Source of the DNA: Streblospio benedicti
Taxonomy: Eukaryota > Annelida > Polychaeta > Spionida > Spionidae
DNA: 64,000 bases
Direction of reading: 5' to 3'
Assembly (NCBI GenBank): GCA_019095985.1
Contig: JAGTTF010000197.1
Location: 292,446-356,445 of the forward strand
In this document: piece by piece, positions 32,102 through 44,188 of the stretch
How positions within the stretch are numbered: the first letter of the stretch is position 1
How the letters are laid out: each line of letters begins with the position of its first letter
The notes under the pieces: model-generated
What the model was told of the DNA's origin: nothing
Database searches by the model: none
The model's input: only the letters and a program-made list of their open reading frames with translations
Position numbers and translations under genes: made by a program

Positions 32102-32438
32102 ATCTCGACAATAAAAACATAGTGTATCACCCAAACGATGATTTCATTCTCTGGTCTTAATTTGCTTTTATCTAATTCAATTCGCACCCTGAGCTTCCAA
32201 CAAGCCCCAAAGACGGACTTGAGTGGCTCAAAGCCGCGCTGATCCCCCACTTGGTCCACTGAGCAGCACCGAGAGACCCGCCAGGGCCCGGCATGGGTTA
32301 TAAGAATAACAATGAGTTTCATTTTGTATTTTATGTTGTTCTGTCTATGCTATTATTGTCACAAAAATTGTTCAAAACTTGCCCCCTGCCCCTCTATCAA
32401 CACGAGACACACGTACATTTATTCTATACACACACAAA

Positions 32439-32564
32439 GTGAAAATGGACACGGGCACAGTTTTCAATGCTCCTTCTTCAGCACCGGAATGGATCATTCT
32501 AAACACAAACATTGCTGATAGTGACAATATCGAGACGTTTCCAACCCATACCATCCTGGCCTAA
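32439..32564 (+). mobile_element. LINE 3' end: RT C-terminus fragment
   Basis: One frame reads PEWIILNTNIADSDNIETF, matching the ...EWN-LP-(N)IV-A-S-E-F pattern that closes many CR1/L2/Jockey-type LINE ORF2 proteins. The preceding SFF motif appears only in another frame (SFQCSFF), so the ORF is shifted by one indel here. The region aligns at DNA level with 54487-54640, down to TGATACTCGATATAGAGGTG. Confidence 0.6.
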
Positions 32565-32604
32565 TCACATTCACACCTCATCATTGGCGTGATACTCGAT
32601 ATAG

Positions 32605-32700
32605 AGGTGCAGTGTAGGCTCATTTGTCATAAATGTAAGGCTTGTAGTTTTTTGCTTTTTGTTTTTGTTAAAAGCAAAAAACTTGTTGGGAATGTGGTGG
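32605..32700 (+). repeat. Direct repeat, partner at 33290-33365
   Basis: GGCTCATTTGTCATAAATGT, AAGG, TTTTTTG and TTAAAAGCAAAAAACTTGTT recur at 33294-33352. It contains a short AAAAGCAAAAAAC/GTTTTTTGC foldback. Confidence 0.6.
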
Positions 32701-32766
32701 AAGGTAGTGGTGCAATTAACAAATCACAAACAGAAACAGAGCCTGAGCCACAGCACCCCGCATAAG

Positions 32767-32815
32767 ACGTGTACGTACGTGTAACGCACAACGTACATAC
32801 GTATAACGCACCCCG
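32767..32815. repeat. ACGT-word block
   Basis: GACGTGTACGTACGTGTAAC and GTACATACGTATAACGCACC, similar to 31165-31255. Confidence 0.6.
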
Positions 32816-32869
32816 CGTAAGGCCCTTTCCCGCCGCCAGCAGCTCTCTCTGTCTGTGTTTGCTGTTCAT

Positions 32870-32960
32870 TTACAAAGACAAACTGGCCGTGGGCGGGGTG
32901 AGTCCTCCCCACGCGAGGCCGGCACGCCCCGGGAAATGAGCGTACAGCCCGGGTGAGCAT
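32870..32960. other. CpG-rich patch
   Basis: GGGCGGGGTGAGTCCTCCCC, ACGCGAGGCCGGCACGCCCC. Short, with no coding frame recognised. Confidence 0.35.
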
Positions 32961-33145
32961 CCTTGAATGAGTTCATCGTGTTGGTTATATCAATAGATCA
33001 CAATGTTTCTTCAGTCCCAATACTGATTTTTACCTTCTTATTTACAGTTTTGGAACAATGACTATGTCCATCTTCAGAATCTCACACTGCGCATGTTCGA
33101 GCGACTTCCCATTGTCATACACGTGTGAGAGTTGGTGGGCCCCCT
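32961..33145 (+). repeat. Dispersed repeat K, copy 2
   Basis: Same word order as 23689-23883: CCTTGAATGAGTTCATCGTG, TATTTACAGTTTTGGA, ATGTCCATCTTCAGAATCTC, GTGTGAGAGTTGG. Confidence 0.75.
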
Positions 33146-33469
33146 CGTCCCGGTTCATGTTTGTTCACCCGTATGTGGATTGCTTCCTTGATGGTGCGAG
33201 TCTTATAATCACTTTCCCTGTCTTGACGCTGGGTTTTGGCTCTTCTGAAGTTTGTTAGATTTATATATTTAGAGAAAATATAACCCACAACCAAGGCTCA
33301 TTTGTCATAGATTTAAGGTTTGTGTTTTTTGTCTGTTAAAAGCAAAAAACATGTTTGAATATGATACAATCATGGCTTGACCAATCATTTGTGAAAAAAA
33401 TAAAAATCCATAAATATAATATCTATAATTATAGCCCACAACGGCAGGTCTGTGCCACAACCTTTAAGT

Positions 33470-33729
33470 AAATGTAAAATATAAATGTGCTCTCACGACT
33501 TTACATTTACACCAGGCCGTTGGCATTTTTTTATGATCACACCATATCTTTCTCAACTCCCCGGGGAGCATACAGCACAATTACCTATTTAACGTGTAGG
33601 TACCACGGAGCAATGTGCAACCTGTTAGAGATAAGTTTGCTCAACGCTTACCACTAGACCCGACCAGGAATCGAACCCACGACATTCTGGTCACGAGTTC
33701 AACTCCCTAACCACTCGGCCACGGAAGCT
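33470..33729 (-). mobile_element. SINE A, full length, minus strand
   Basis: Tail GACTTTACATTTACACCAGG, body CTCAACTCCCCGGGGAGCAT and ACGTGTAGGTACCACGGAGC, reversed B box GGAATCGAACCCACGAC, reversed A box CCACTCGGCCACGGAAGC. About 260 bp. Confidence 0.85.
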
Positions 33730-34604
33730 CATTTTGTTTCCACGCCGTTTGTGTTATATTTGTATGTATGGAAAAAAATAACACTCAACTAAATAAGGGC
33801 GTTAAAAGGAATCATGATATCCCATGTCCCTCTTTTTACGCCCCCCACCCCCACATCCCTCACCCTATATACATGCACCATCTAAAAGGTTTCTGGTTAA
33901 AAGCATTATTGGATTAAAAAATAATCATTTTCCCATTTATATATAGATATATAGATTTAGATGATAAAATAACACATAACTAAAAGGGGCGTTTATAAGG
34001 GTCAAGAACTCCCACGCCCATAATAGCCTATAATTCCTTTGATCTCACTTTCCACAACCATACTTGTTTTGGCTTTTCTCCCCCATCCCACTTCCTTATA
34101 AACCAAATGCACCCTGTGCACTTTGGAACATCTTGATTGAATACTTTAACCTTTACACTGGGATGTGAAACAAGAGCGTGGTTCTTCTGAAGTTAGCCTT
34201 TTTTCTGCTGTAACTTTGTTGTATTTAAATATTTATAAAGCTTTAGTACAGGCCGTGTACTTAAATCCAGGGCACATTGGAGGCACACGATTACTATGAG
34301 TACTAAAGCCTTTTTACTAGAATGTGGGGCTGCAAAGAATGGCTGTTCTGGTATTAATATCATTTTCGTGTGGTGAACTAAATGTGTTTAAAGATAGTAA
34401 CACACAACTAAATGTCACATTTGGTGGACTGCAGCCTGTGTACTTAAAGAAAACAGCTCAGTTTGGGAACAGATGACCATGTGAATATCCCGTATGTTGT
34501 TTCTAATAACACACAGACATTGGACCCCGTGTGCACGTATGTCAGCATTTTTTTAATTGAACACCAATCAAAGTCCTGCCGCACCCAGTGACCTCCAGCT
34601 CCCT
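33730..34604. other. Unannotated with weak internal repeats
   Basis: AAATAACACTCAACTAAATA (33775), AAATAACACATAACTAAAAG (33967) and TAACACACAACTAAATG (34398) are variants of one phrase, the first two followed by GGGCGTT and C-rich text. No gene is seen. Confidence 0.45.
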
Positions 34605-34655
34605 CCACATTACGTCTGACGTACGCTGTTGTTACGTCTGGCGCGTCCGCTGTGA
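34605..34655. repeat. ACGT-word block
   Basis: CATTACGTCTGACGTACGCT and GTTACGTCTGGCGCGTCC. Shares TTACGTCTGACG with the 2913 MITE and with 37272. Confidence 0.6.
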
Positions 34656-34839
34656 TTTCTTCGCTTTTCGTCTATTTGGTGGATTTTGAATGATGCTGCA
34701 TGGTTTGTGTTGCTAGTATGATTGACCTACAATCATTTATTAATGAATTGTTTTTGTCTATTTCACAATAATGATAATAGCTACGCATACAAAATGCAGA
34801 GATCTACAACTTTACGTACAGCAGCAGCAGCAACAAAAC

Positions 34840-35020
34840 TAGCAAACAAACTCTGGCAAACAAATAATAAAACAAACTAGCAAACAAATTATAAAACAAA
34901 CTAACAAACAAAAAAACCAAACAAATACCAAACAAACTAGCAAACAAACTAACACACAACACACAAAATCAACAAACACAAAAAAACACAAAACACCAAT
35001 ACCCCCCCCCCCCCCCCCCC
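34840..35020. repeat. CAAACAAACTAG-type low-complexity tract plus poly-C
   Basis: Irregular repeats of AAACAAACTAGCAAACAAA (34845-34990) end in about 18 C (35003-35020). Confidence 0.85.
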
Positions 35021-35634
35021 CGCTCCCCAGGCAATCCACACTATCTAATCAAACGCCGCGGTCACATGTATAAATCAATTGCGCTGCCTCATCCGTCGCC
35101 CCCGTGACCCCCGCGTGACCCCCGCTGACCCCGTGCGTCCGTCCATACGCTCCACGCCAACCAAAGTCATCAACTTTTACGTCACTTTTATGGTATTATC
35201 TTGTCTTATCATTGCGCCTGATTTATTTGCGCGGAGGCAAAGATGAAGCCTGTGTGGGGATGTTGGGGATTGAGATTATGAGGAGTTGTTGTCTTCACTG
35301 TTTCCCTGTTTTGCTCAGGGGTTATTGTGTATATCAGAGAGTTTTTAAAGGGTATTGTATTATTGTGACATGGTATAATATATCATATGAGTAACATATT
35401 AGTAGATGGTATTCAGTATTCGTTGTATTCTTTACAAATACTTCGCAAAAACTATCATAGTCAAGATGATGCAAACTTAACTAAATCCAGTGAATCAAGA
35501 AACGCCGATTTGTTTTCTTGACTGTTAGCGTGATCTGGGGTTATTGTAAATATTAAAGGGTTTAGTTTGTATTGTATTATTGTGACATGGTATAGTACAT
35601 CAAATGAGTAACATATTAGAGGGGGCAATGTTAG
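35021..35634. other. Unannotated; one duplicated phrase
   Basis: GGGGTTATTGT...TATTGTATTATTGTGACA followed by TGGTATA occurs at about 35319 and 35537, with ATGAGTAACATATTAG after each. That is a local duplication of about 220 bp. A tandem GTGACCCCCGC motif lies near 35103. No gene is seen. Confidence 0.5.
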
Positions 35635-35735
35635 GCAAACCCATGATTGGTGATTCACCCTAAATCTTGAGCCTGAATTGTGAACTGCCTGTGTGAATAT
35701 ATTTGCAACCTATTCAATTACAATTCCTACCATGT
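35635..35735 (+). mobile_element. MITE family B, partial
   Basis: CATGATTGGTGATTCACCCT, AAATCTTGAGCCTGAATTGT, GAACTGCCTGTGTG. Only half of the element. Confidence 0.65.
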
Positions 35736-37267
35736 TAGCCAGTAGAAATATGAACAATAAAGCACCTATTTGTTTTCATTCTATAAGTGTAACACAATGC
35801 AATGGTACTAATTTCAACTAAATCAGAGTTATATTAAGCAAGTTATGACCAAAAACGTGCTGTGTAATTCCAGCAGAACCTGCAATTAATACCACCTCTC
35901 TATTGAGACCACATCCTCCATCTTCCCTACTGTCTTTATGATATAATACATAACACTTGTACATGAGCCCCATAATGGGGGGGGGGGTTCCATGATGTAT
36001 GCATTCCTCACAGTCTCAGTATACGGAATATATGTAACATGCGTATTAGAACACCCATAGAAATCATAAAACGTCATCATTAACTTAATTCATTCAAATT
36101 CCAACAGCCTCCTGACTAGAAACACAATCACAAAACTTACATTCAAATTAAAAACAGTATCACTAATCTTATGCACAGCCTAATGTGAAATAGGAAGAAG
36201 TAAGAGTAACTAAAGGTAAGATTATGATCAGTAACAGGATAAACTATTGCTATTATATAGAAAAGAGAATGTACGCATATTACAAGAATGGCGGGGTATA
36301 AAAAGATATTGAGAGAAAGTGTACACATTCTAACCACATGACTACCAAGAGTGACATAAGAAATGAGCAAAACTAAGATTATAAACCCACCCCAAGATTG
36401 TGAGAAGCCCTTCCAATTACGGGTGTGATGGGGCAGGGTGTGCGCTTACACACACCGGACCGATGGAATGGAGGCAACAGGCGGTATAAGTAACATCTCT
36501 TTTTTCTCATCTCATCAACTCGCTGCACCATGCATTGTTGCTACGTTCAATGACGCCCCAACAAGTTGGGAACTTGCCCTCATTCGTGCTATGTGTATGC
36601 GGACCTGAAAGCCGTGCAAATGAGAGAACCGCGAAACCAACACTGGCAAGTGTTCCTGTTGGTTTCACCAGCGACAACAATGTCGTCTGAAATTCACGTA
36701 CGATCCCCTTCCTGTCGCGCGGTCTTTGGAAACCTGGATCAGCCTGTTTGGCATAAAAAACAAGAATAAACTTTCACCTTCAAATTTCCCCACAGCCTTA
36801 CTGTTTGAGATTGATTTCCCCACTAACATCACACAGCCGCCATCTTGTATCGAGAATGAAGCTAGTTTCAACGTGACCCGTAGCCTGGTTCGACCAGACT
36901 CTGTAACGGATGATCGAGACTACGTGACCCGGAAATACGCGTCCTCGTCTAGTAGAGACTTGATGGAAGTCCATTTATAAATGTACGTCTTTTTTGGGCC
37001 TTGTTATTCCGTTCTCAAGTTCTTGGGAATACCGAGGGCAGTTTGCAGGGTAATGTACGACAAAAAAAACCATTCCGAGTAGTTCCGAGTGGGTAATGTA
37101 TGATAAGCGACTCCCGCCCAAACAACCACTGTCCATTTCCGGCCGAACATTCGCATTTCCGGCTCCGTGTTTGAAGAAAATCAGTCTGGTAGCTTGGCAG
37201 ATTTCTTTCTGGTGAACAAAGCCTTTCTGCGTGCGGTCGCCATGGACACCGCGGGCCTTTGACGTGT
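35736..37267. other. Long unannotated stretch
   Basis: A pogo-like scrap at 35878-35912 (ACCACCTCTCTATTGAGACC). TAGCCTGGTTCGACCAGACT (36880-36906) resembles inverted AGAGTCTGGTTGGTCAAGAC at 3891, perhaps a small palindromic repeat. An 84-codon ORF at 36726 matches no family. No exon can be defended. Confidence 0.45.
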
Positions 37268-37320
37268 CACTGTACGTGCTTACGTCTGACGTACGCGCGC
37301 TTTACGTACGGCGTTCTCTG
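37268..37320. repeat. ACGT-word block
   Basis: CACTGTACGTGCTTACGTCT, GACGTACGCGCGCTTTACGT. Dense CpG. Confidence 0.6.
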
Positions 37321-37410
37321 ACCTTTTGAGGGTGGCGTTAGAACGGCCACTTGGAAACTGCATTTTGGCAGCTCAATTGTAATAGAACTACGAATTGGAG
37401 TTATTGGTGT

Positions 37411-37692
37411 GCTTCCGTGGCCGAGTGGATAGGGAGTTGGACTCGTGACCAGAAGGCCGGAGTGGGTGGGTGTTGATCAAACCTCTAACAGGTTGTTCAC
37501 TGCTCCGTGGCACCTACACGTTAAATAGGTACTGGTCAGGCGAGTGAACGCTAATGTGAGTGATTAGCACGTCTGCGCTGGCAGTTGAGAAAGATATAGT
37601 GTGACACGGATGCCAATGACCTGGTGAAGATGAAAAGTTGTGGGAGCGCCAGAATCATGTCTACAAACCACCACATTTACATTTACATTTGG
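37411..37692 (+). mobile_element. SINE A, full length, plus strand
   Basis: A box GCTTCCGTGGCCGAGTGGAT, GGAGTTGGACTCGTGACCAG, degraded B box (GGAGTGGGTGGG), then GCTCCGTGGCACCTACACG, GTCAGGCGAGTGAACGCTA, GCCAATGACCTGGTGAAG and a tail of CATTTACATTTACATTTGG. The tail repeat ACATTT is probably the reverse-transcription priming end. Confidence 0.85.
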
Positions 37693-38350
37693 CACCACAT
37701 TCAATGGTTAGGATATTGATAGTTTTGCCCACTGTGTGCAGTTATAACGTAAGACGTATGTTTTACCTTTGAGGTAGACGCATGTTTGGATGGTGTCAAT
37801 AGCGTGAGCACGCCCTCTATATGTCTTACCAGGTCTGAGCCACTGTCAGGCCTGTCCACATATAAACAGAGGTTCGGAAGCCTCGTTAAAAGGCGTGTCC
37901 CGTGTAGAGGACAGTCATCCCTCTGCACGTGAAAGAACTCACCTAGTTTGAAAACTATAGCTGGTGTGACCCCCCCCCCCCCAACTGAGGCTCAGTTGGC
38001 TGCCTAGCCTGCCTCTGGAGGTTCATGTACCAACACCACGTGGCCTCCCTCTGCCTGTTAAGGACCTCAAGCAGTGTAATATACACAGATACTGATACAG
38101 ATAAACACACATAAACATTACGTAATCCACAAAGCACCTGTCATGCTGAATGACGTCACCCGCACAAGACAAGTGTACTAGTCAGTAGAGAGACCTCGCT
38201 GTGTCCGCAGTGGCCCCTGCTCAACCATTCAGGGCCCGACAGCTGATGTAAGATGCAGGCTATCTGTGGGTAAGACAGGCTGATGGGGTGAGGGCACCAG
38301 ACCGTTCTGCAAAATGACCGACATTCACAATGTAGATAGACTATTTAACC
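37693..38350. other. Unannotated stretch
   Basis: Poly-C run near 37971. No repeat family or exon recognised. Confidence 0.4.
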
Positions 38351-38568
38351 TATACACCAGTTCGCAAATAGAAACATTAGCACAATGTTAGGGTGCGATC
38401 GTAGTACCCGTTTTGGCCGCCAGGTGATTAGTCTCTATCAACCAGACCCTGTGATGGAGTAGACGAGGAATCGATTTAGTCTCTATCAATGTTGGTCTAA
38501 AAAGTTCATAGATAAGTGCATAAATATTTCATTGAGACAGCGATTAGAAAAGTCATGTATGGGTGTGA
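38351..38568 (+). repeat. Dispersed repeat F, copy 1
   Basis: ACACCAGTTCGCAAATAGAA, GTTAGGGTGCGATCGTAGTA, CCCTGTGATGGAGTAGAC, GATTTAGTCTCTATCAATGT and TTCATTGAGACAGCGATTAG. Copies at 48187 and 61148. Unclassified and probably an old transposon. Confidence 0.75.
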
Positions 38569-39264
38569 TTGCCAATAGCGTGATTGCAATAAGTTTGAGC
38601 TCTTAAACTTCAGCGTTTAGGCAGATCAATGTTATCACCCAGTGGCTACACAACCACTGGCTTTGTCGTATTTACATCTATGGTGTCCAATGGCTTCTGG
38701 AACAAAACGTCCCTTTAATGAGCTGTATTGTGTCACCATGGTATTAAAAACAATATGATGTTGATAAATATTGCTCATATAAAAAGACTATAAATAATGT
38801 AAATGTAACCCGTATAAAAATTGAGAGTATAATTGTTATCAAGATTGAAAAGGAACTTAATATTCAGATATTTTTGTTACCTATTGCATGTTAAGAAGAA
38901 ATATTATATACGTGTAACAACAATAAGGTTTTCAGTATCTCATACACATTATGATTAGCTAATAGCATTATATACAAATCTCTTAGAACGATTGCTCCAT
39001 AGATAAAGAACGTACATGTAGATGTTGTGTATATAATCTACTCTCCTGATACATCTCAGCAAATTGTGCTAACACCCAGCAGCTATAAGTGTACGTTCTC
39101 TCTGTGCACAAGTATCTGTAAATGCTCAGTCGTACATCAAGGGTTTTATGTCACCCGTTTGAAGGACAGCGCTAAATCATATATGGCCCAATCCCTGCTT
39201 TATCTTTCACCCAGTCCTGAAAAAAGCTTCTTCCAAAGATTGTTACTGTAGTATTTTTTATTAT
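38569..39264. other. Unannotated stretch
   Basis: AT-rich. Nothing recognised. Confidence 0.4.
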
Positions 39265-39603
39265 TGCCAGTTTTTAAGACCATCTCTAGTAAGACCACCT
39301 TTAGACCATTTATTTTTGTTTCTACTGTATTGCTATTATGTCCAAACATAATGAATTTCACAGACCCTAACACAGCTGCAAGGTTGAAGGAATTATTCGT
39401 CAAAATTATAGATTATAAATTTTATAGATGACTAAACAGAGGGTCATAATAGCAATACATTAGAAACAAAAAGAACTGAAACCATATGCTATGTACCTAA
39501 TCAACAGAACATTGAAGTATAATAAGAACATTTTCACGGTCCACTTCTATTGAGATCACCTATCACTGTCCCAAAGATGGTCCTAATAGAGAGGTTCTAT
39601 TGT
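39265..39603 (-). mobile_element. pogo-like MITE interrupted by repeat H
   Basis: The MITE reads AAGACCATCTCTAGTAAGAC, CACCTTT up to about 39305 and resumes at 39534 (TTCACGGTCCACTTCTATTG ... AATAGAGAGGTTCTATTG). Between them lies repeat H (39312-39520): inverted arms TTGTTTCTACTGTATTGCTA and TAGCAATACATTAGAAACAA, then AACCATATGCTATGTACCTA shared with 11590. Confidence 0.7.
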
Positions 39604-40593
39604 ATATATTCGTTTTTGTATCATGGCCCAGACCTGGTTACGCAGTATGTCAGAAACAAAGTGACTACAGGTACGGGAACCCGTACCTTTACGGACTCTG
39701 TTATTGATACGGGACTAATTATGTAATATTGATAATCTCGGCGTGGGTTGGTGGTCAGTGCAATATGAGGTCAGTTGAATGGCGGGGGTTGGGTTGTAAC
39801 AGACCTATGAGTGCCACGTGTTGGCTACGGCAGGGAGGTGTTAAAACATAATTCCAAATATCTTTATGTAGACTGTTCTTAGTAGTAGGAATATCCATAG
39901 GGTATACAATTTGAGACACTACTACTCAACTTTAAACGCAAAACTTGACGTTGCGGTCACCATCGCGGGACCTTCAACAGGAGTGACTCTTTCTGGATCT
40001 TGATGACGTCACATTGGCGCTTGTCTGACAGGTGGAATTCCCATCAGACAGCAGATGGAGAAGGGTCGGGGGGATGCTCTTCTTCTGTTGAGTAGTAGTG
40101 TCTCAAATTGTATGCCCTATAATTCCAAATGATGTCATCAATGTCCTTTATAGGCTCTATAGTACAATAACCCTAACCGCCTCAGTAACTTCAGTACCAC
40201 ATATTTCAGTTTAATTTAGCAGAAACCTTTGAGTGGCTCAGCTCAGAGTGTGATGCGCTCAGACAGTAAAAGGCGTCCATTCAGCCCGCCGCTCAGGCTT
40301 TTGTAAGGGGCTCAGTTTCTCTTCTGCTCGCGGGCAATTGCTCAATGAACACCTCAGCCGGGGCTTTCCCTCCAAATGTCAGGTCTATTGTCCGCGGCAC
40401 TTAGGCGGGTTCAGCAGAACACCCGACACCCCTCCGCCTCCTCGTGAGAGTGCGCGCAAGATATTAGAGCAGCAGTGCTGTAAACCAAATTACGGGTTAA
40501 TGTTTTATGATTGTGCCTGGGAATGACCTGCGTATTTCACAACTGTCATGTCTGTTGTGTATGCACTTGTTTGAGAGGCCCCAGAACTCCCCC

Positions 40594-40645
40594 CCCAAAA
40601 TAAATAAATAAAAAAAAAAAAAAATAAAAATAAATAAATAAAATA
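40594..40645. repeat. A-rich (AAAT)n tract
   Basis: AAATAAATAAATA followed by a run of A and further AAAT units. Preceded by eight C. Confidence 0.85.
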
Positions 40646-41019
40646 ACACTACCTGAGCTCGATTAAATGAAGAAAAGAAGGGTGATTACATAGGCTCCCA
40701 TTAAATTTGTAAACATTTTTTTTTTCTGCAAGTAGTGTCATGGGTGATAAGTGGTGTATTTTGGTGGCAAAGTGTGAGATTGCATTGTTAATGACTAATA
40801 AGACTGAAGTGAATGATTTAGATACTGCACATTTGTAAACATTCCTGACAAGGCGATTGAGCAGGGAAACGTTCAGCACCAGGATTAATGAAGGCACTCT
40901 ACATGGGAGTGGTGCATCAGGTGGTTTTATGCCCATTTGTGGTTGAACTGTAAAGTTGCTATGTTATTCTGACTGTCATATGGAAATATACGATATTTTT
41001 GTTACTCCAAGGTACGTGA

Positions 41020-41204
<185 letters not shown>

Positions 41205-41346
41205 GAGAGTCAAGCTGTTACAACAACCAAATTACCTGTTAATGTTTTACGATTGTGCCTGGGAATGACTAAGTCGGGACACAGAAGATGTTACTCTGTG
41301 ACGTATCTGACTATTACTTAAGAATATGTGTTTTTGTTACTTCCAG

Positions 41347-41374
41347 GTACGTGAATGTGCTGAATATGCTGTCT
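41347..41374 (+). CDS. Weak candidate 28-bp exon
   Basis: Acceptor TTGTTACTTCCAG, then 28 nt with the open reading YVNVLNMLS after one leading base, then a good donor GTGAGT at 41375. The frame also stays open through both splice sites, from ATG at 41290 to a stop near 41468. The polypyrimidine tract is short and there is no homology. It cannot follow the 25283 donor directly, because that phase gives a stop. A diverged copy of its acceptor side lies at 40983-41024. Quite possibly chance. Confidence 0.2.
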
Positions 41375-41699
41375 GTGAGTACCAACGAGGGGGTGATGGC
41401 TGTCAAGTGTAAAGGGGGAAGTGGGTGTAAAATCAGGTGTTCATTAGAGGGATACAAACTTGTATAGAGGCGGTCTAATTATATTAGAGAAACAAAAACA
41501 GACGTGTGCAGTGAGAAATTTGCTTTCAAATTTGCCTTAAAGTATGAATTTAGAAAAAAAAATCAAAAGTGTGAAAGTGGAAATAGAGCTAACCTGTAAG
41601 TCAAGTGTGAAGTGGGAACTAGTTAGATTTAAGTGTGAAGTGGGACCGGATCGCCACATCTTCGCCGGTCTCTGGGTAGAACGTCACGTAGGAATTCGT

Positions 41700-42024
41700 A
41701 GAACGTCCGTAGGAATCGTCGTCGTTTTCACGGCTTGATCACTCACAAGTCCGTGTTTAGAAGTCTGCGTTTCATAGTAACTGCGTATACAGCTGCGATG
41801 GACCCACACAGGCAAATGTCCGGTCAAAGAGCATTTAATAGCACGGAGTAGCCTGCTCTGTCATGTCCACTCAGTGACGTCACAGACTGATGAGGGGCTA
41901 TTACTGGGCAGGTGCGTCATCTCAAGGATTGGCAACAGAATGGTCTATACTGATGTGTGGACGCAACATTAGAACTGTGTGACATTCAATACGTCTATGT
42001 CCATGACGGTGGGGAAATGGTGTG
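41700..42024. other. Unannotated; one short shared repeat
   Basis: GTCGTTTTCACGGCTTGATC, ACTCACAAGTCCGTG (41717-41752) is another copy of the phrase repeated at 28225-28640. The rest is ordinary. Confidence 0.45.
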
Positions 42025-42505
42025 TATACATTTTCATACTTCTCTCTCTCACACGTCTTTTTAGCAAGCATATTTCTACCAACGATAGATATAGCTGAAG
42101 ACAGGTTTTTACAACCCTAAGCTTCCATTTGACTATATCAAGTTGCCCTGGCGGGACTCAAATTCACGACCCTAAGGTTGTGAGACCAGAATGATACCAT
42201 CATCCCAAGCAGCGGGCTGTTAAAAGGTTACATGACTGAACCGATGTCTCTGTAGCCCCCAGCTTACATACTTGGTCTGTTATCATCTCAACCCAGAGGT
42301 CGTGGGTTCGAATCCCACTTGAGGACGAAATTTTGGGAAGGGTCTTATTAGCATTTTTAGTGCTTTTGAATGATATATATGTGTTTCCCAGTGCTTGCGG
42401 ATATATTTTCATACTCTCTCTCTCACGTCTTTTTTAGCAAGCATATTTCTACCAACGATAGATATAGCTGAAGGCAGGTTTTTACAACCCTAAGCTTCCA
42501 GTAGT
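42025..42505. mobile_element. Composite SINE (copy 2) plus repeated left end
   Basis: 42052-42345 repeats the head-to-head SINE composite of 3945-4222, including the reversed B box GGACTCAAATTCACGACC and the forward B box TCGTGGGTTCGAATCCCACT. The first 100 bp (42027-42130: CTCTCTCTCACACGTC, AGCAAGCATATTTCTACCAA, CGATAGATATAGCTGAAGAC) recurs directly at 42405-42505. The element is therefore flanked by a second partial copy. Confidence 0.75.
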
Positions 42506-42539
42506 GTGTATACAGCAACCATACACACAGAATCTATTG

Positions 42540-42660
42540 AAGAGCGCGTCTTCGCCCTGAGTTGAGGTGAGCAATGGGCCGCCGCCGCCGCCTCGTTTCC
42601 TCCCCTTCCCGCGCTGCTTCCTTCTGTCCATCATCACCATCCATCTGTGTCGGTGCCGAT
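42540..42660. other. GC-rich patch
   Basis: GGGCCGCCGCCGCCGCCTCG then CCTTCCCGCGCTGC. Resembles the other CCG blocks but lacks ATTA cores. Confidence 0.35.
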
Positions 42661-42723
42661 CATCTCACGGCACGGCTGCTTTTTGAGATTGCGCTAGACT
42701 AGAGACAGCGCACAACAACAAGA

Positions 42724-42905
<182 letters not shown>

Positions 42906-42959
42906 GCAGAAGCAGTAGCAACAAGAAGGCTGCCGCCGTGCACAAAGACAACAGCAGAA

Positions 42960-43085
42960 ATAAAAGCAGCAGCAGTACCCCCCCGCCCCCCCTGGCGTGA
43001 CCTCATCAGCGCCCGCCCCGTCCGTCCCCCGGGACACATCCGCGTAATGACGCCGCCGCGCATAAAAAGCCCGCTGTAAGACGCT
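42960..43085. other. CpG-rich patch
   Basis: CGCCCGCCCCGTCCGTCCCC, CGCGTAATGACGCCGCCGCG. Possible small CpG island. No promoter motif is seen beyond a weak CATAAAAAG. Confidence 0.3.
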
Positions 43086-43088
43086 CGT

Positions 43089-43385
43089 GGAGGTTTCTAT
43101 TTGAATCCACCACATTTCTGTGCTACGTGAAATAACAAGGCAGCCAGACAATGAACAATCCATACGACCAAACAACATACTATTCATCAGACACTCAGTG
43201 GCCTGTCCTGGGGGCGTCACTCGGCTGTTTTGTAAGACGCAGTGGTCTGTCTTAGTATACAGTTGGTGTACAGCTGGTGTCCACTGGATCGGAGGTTTCT
43301 ACTTGAATCCACCACGTGAAAGAACGAGGCAGCCAGACGAACAGCCAGACAATGAACAATCCATGCGACCAAACAACAATCCAAC
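43089..43385. repeat. Direct duplication of about 90 bp
   Basis: GGAGGTTTCTATTTGAATCC, GGCAGCCAGACAATGAACAA and TCCATACGACCAAACAACA (43089-43178) recur at 43291-43382 with a 13-bp internal repeat of CAGCCAGAC. Confidence 0.75.
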
Positions 43386-44012
43386 AACATACCATTAATC
43401 AAAACAACCAACCAAGAAACACAAACACAGCCAAGCACGATCCACTTATAATGTCCCCGCCATAGAAGCTGTGACTTATTAAAAACCCCGCCAAAAGTCA
43501 ATCTAATAACCCGGCCTCTTATAACGTCCAATCCCGCAGCGGGTCAGACCGGGTCAGACACAATATCGCGTGCTCCAGCCAGCAGAGAGAGAGGGTTGTG
43601 GATATGATATACAGATACCATTAAGTTTAGGACTGTGAAAATGGTTTTATAGCAGAGGTGGTCTCTGTCGGGTTGAGTATATATGCTGAGCAGAAAGACC
43701 CCCAATATCTAAGACCCCCAAACTTCTCTAAATCTCAAGGGCCACACCTTTGCCGGGGTAGACACACAGAGACCCTATTCTGGCTTAAACCATATCTAAG
43801 ACCCAAACATTGAGAACCCCCATTTGAACTGCCGTGGAGCACACATATCCAAAAACAGATGTGACGGGGTTACAGGTTTCCGCGGGTTCTGCTGCCTTCA
43901 CTGTCGCTGACTGCCGCTCATGTTTATCCCAATGCTATGTTTTGTAAAACTTTCTTTTGTTCGTAACAATCTTACTGACGTCCGCGTGGTTACTACTAGC
44001 GTCTCATAAATA
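43386..44012. other. Unannotated stretch
   Basis: A pogo-like scrap at 43628-43672 (GGACTGTGAAAATGGTTTTA, AGAGGTGGTCTCTG). AAGACCC words near 43700. No gene is seen. Confidence 0.4.
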
Positions 44013-44188
44013 CGGTAGAACGGCCTCCAAATAAGACCAGCTCTTTCTTGAGACAACCACCTCAATAATAAGACCGAATTTTGCAGTCCCAAACCTTCAT
44101 AAAGCTACCAAAAGAAATCTCTGTATAGAGACCACCTCTCTATTAGACACCCTGTCCCAAAGGTGGTCCTAACAGTGAGGATCTACTG
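44013..44188 (-). mobile_element. pogo-like MITE, minus orientation
   Basis: CGGTAGAACGGCCTCCAAAT ... CCCAAACCTTCATAAAGCTA ... AGAGACCACCTCTCTATTAG ... ATCTACTG with TA on both sides. Confidence 0.8.

Noticed and set aside
42200-42412. Peptide SSSGIRTHDLWVE and similar (WWDSNPRPYG at 52680, RPGIEPTTCW near 62490)
   Set aside because: These are the usual translations of SINE B boxes (GGTTCGAATCCC), a common source of false proteins.
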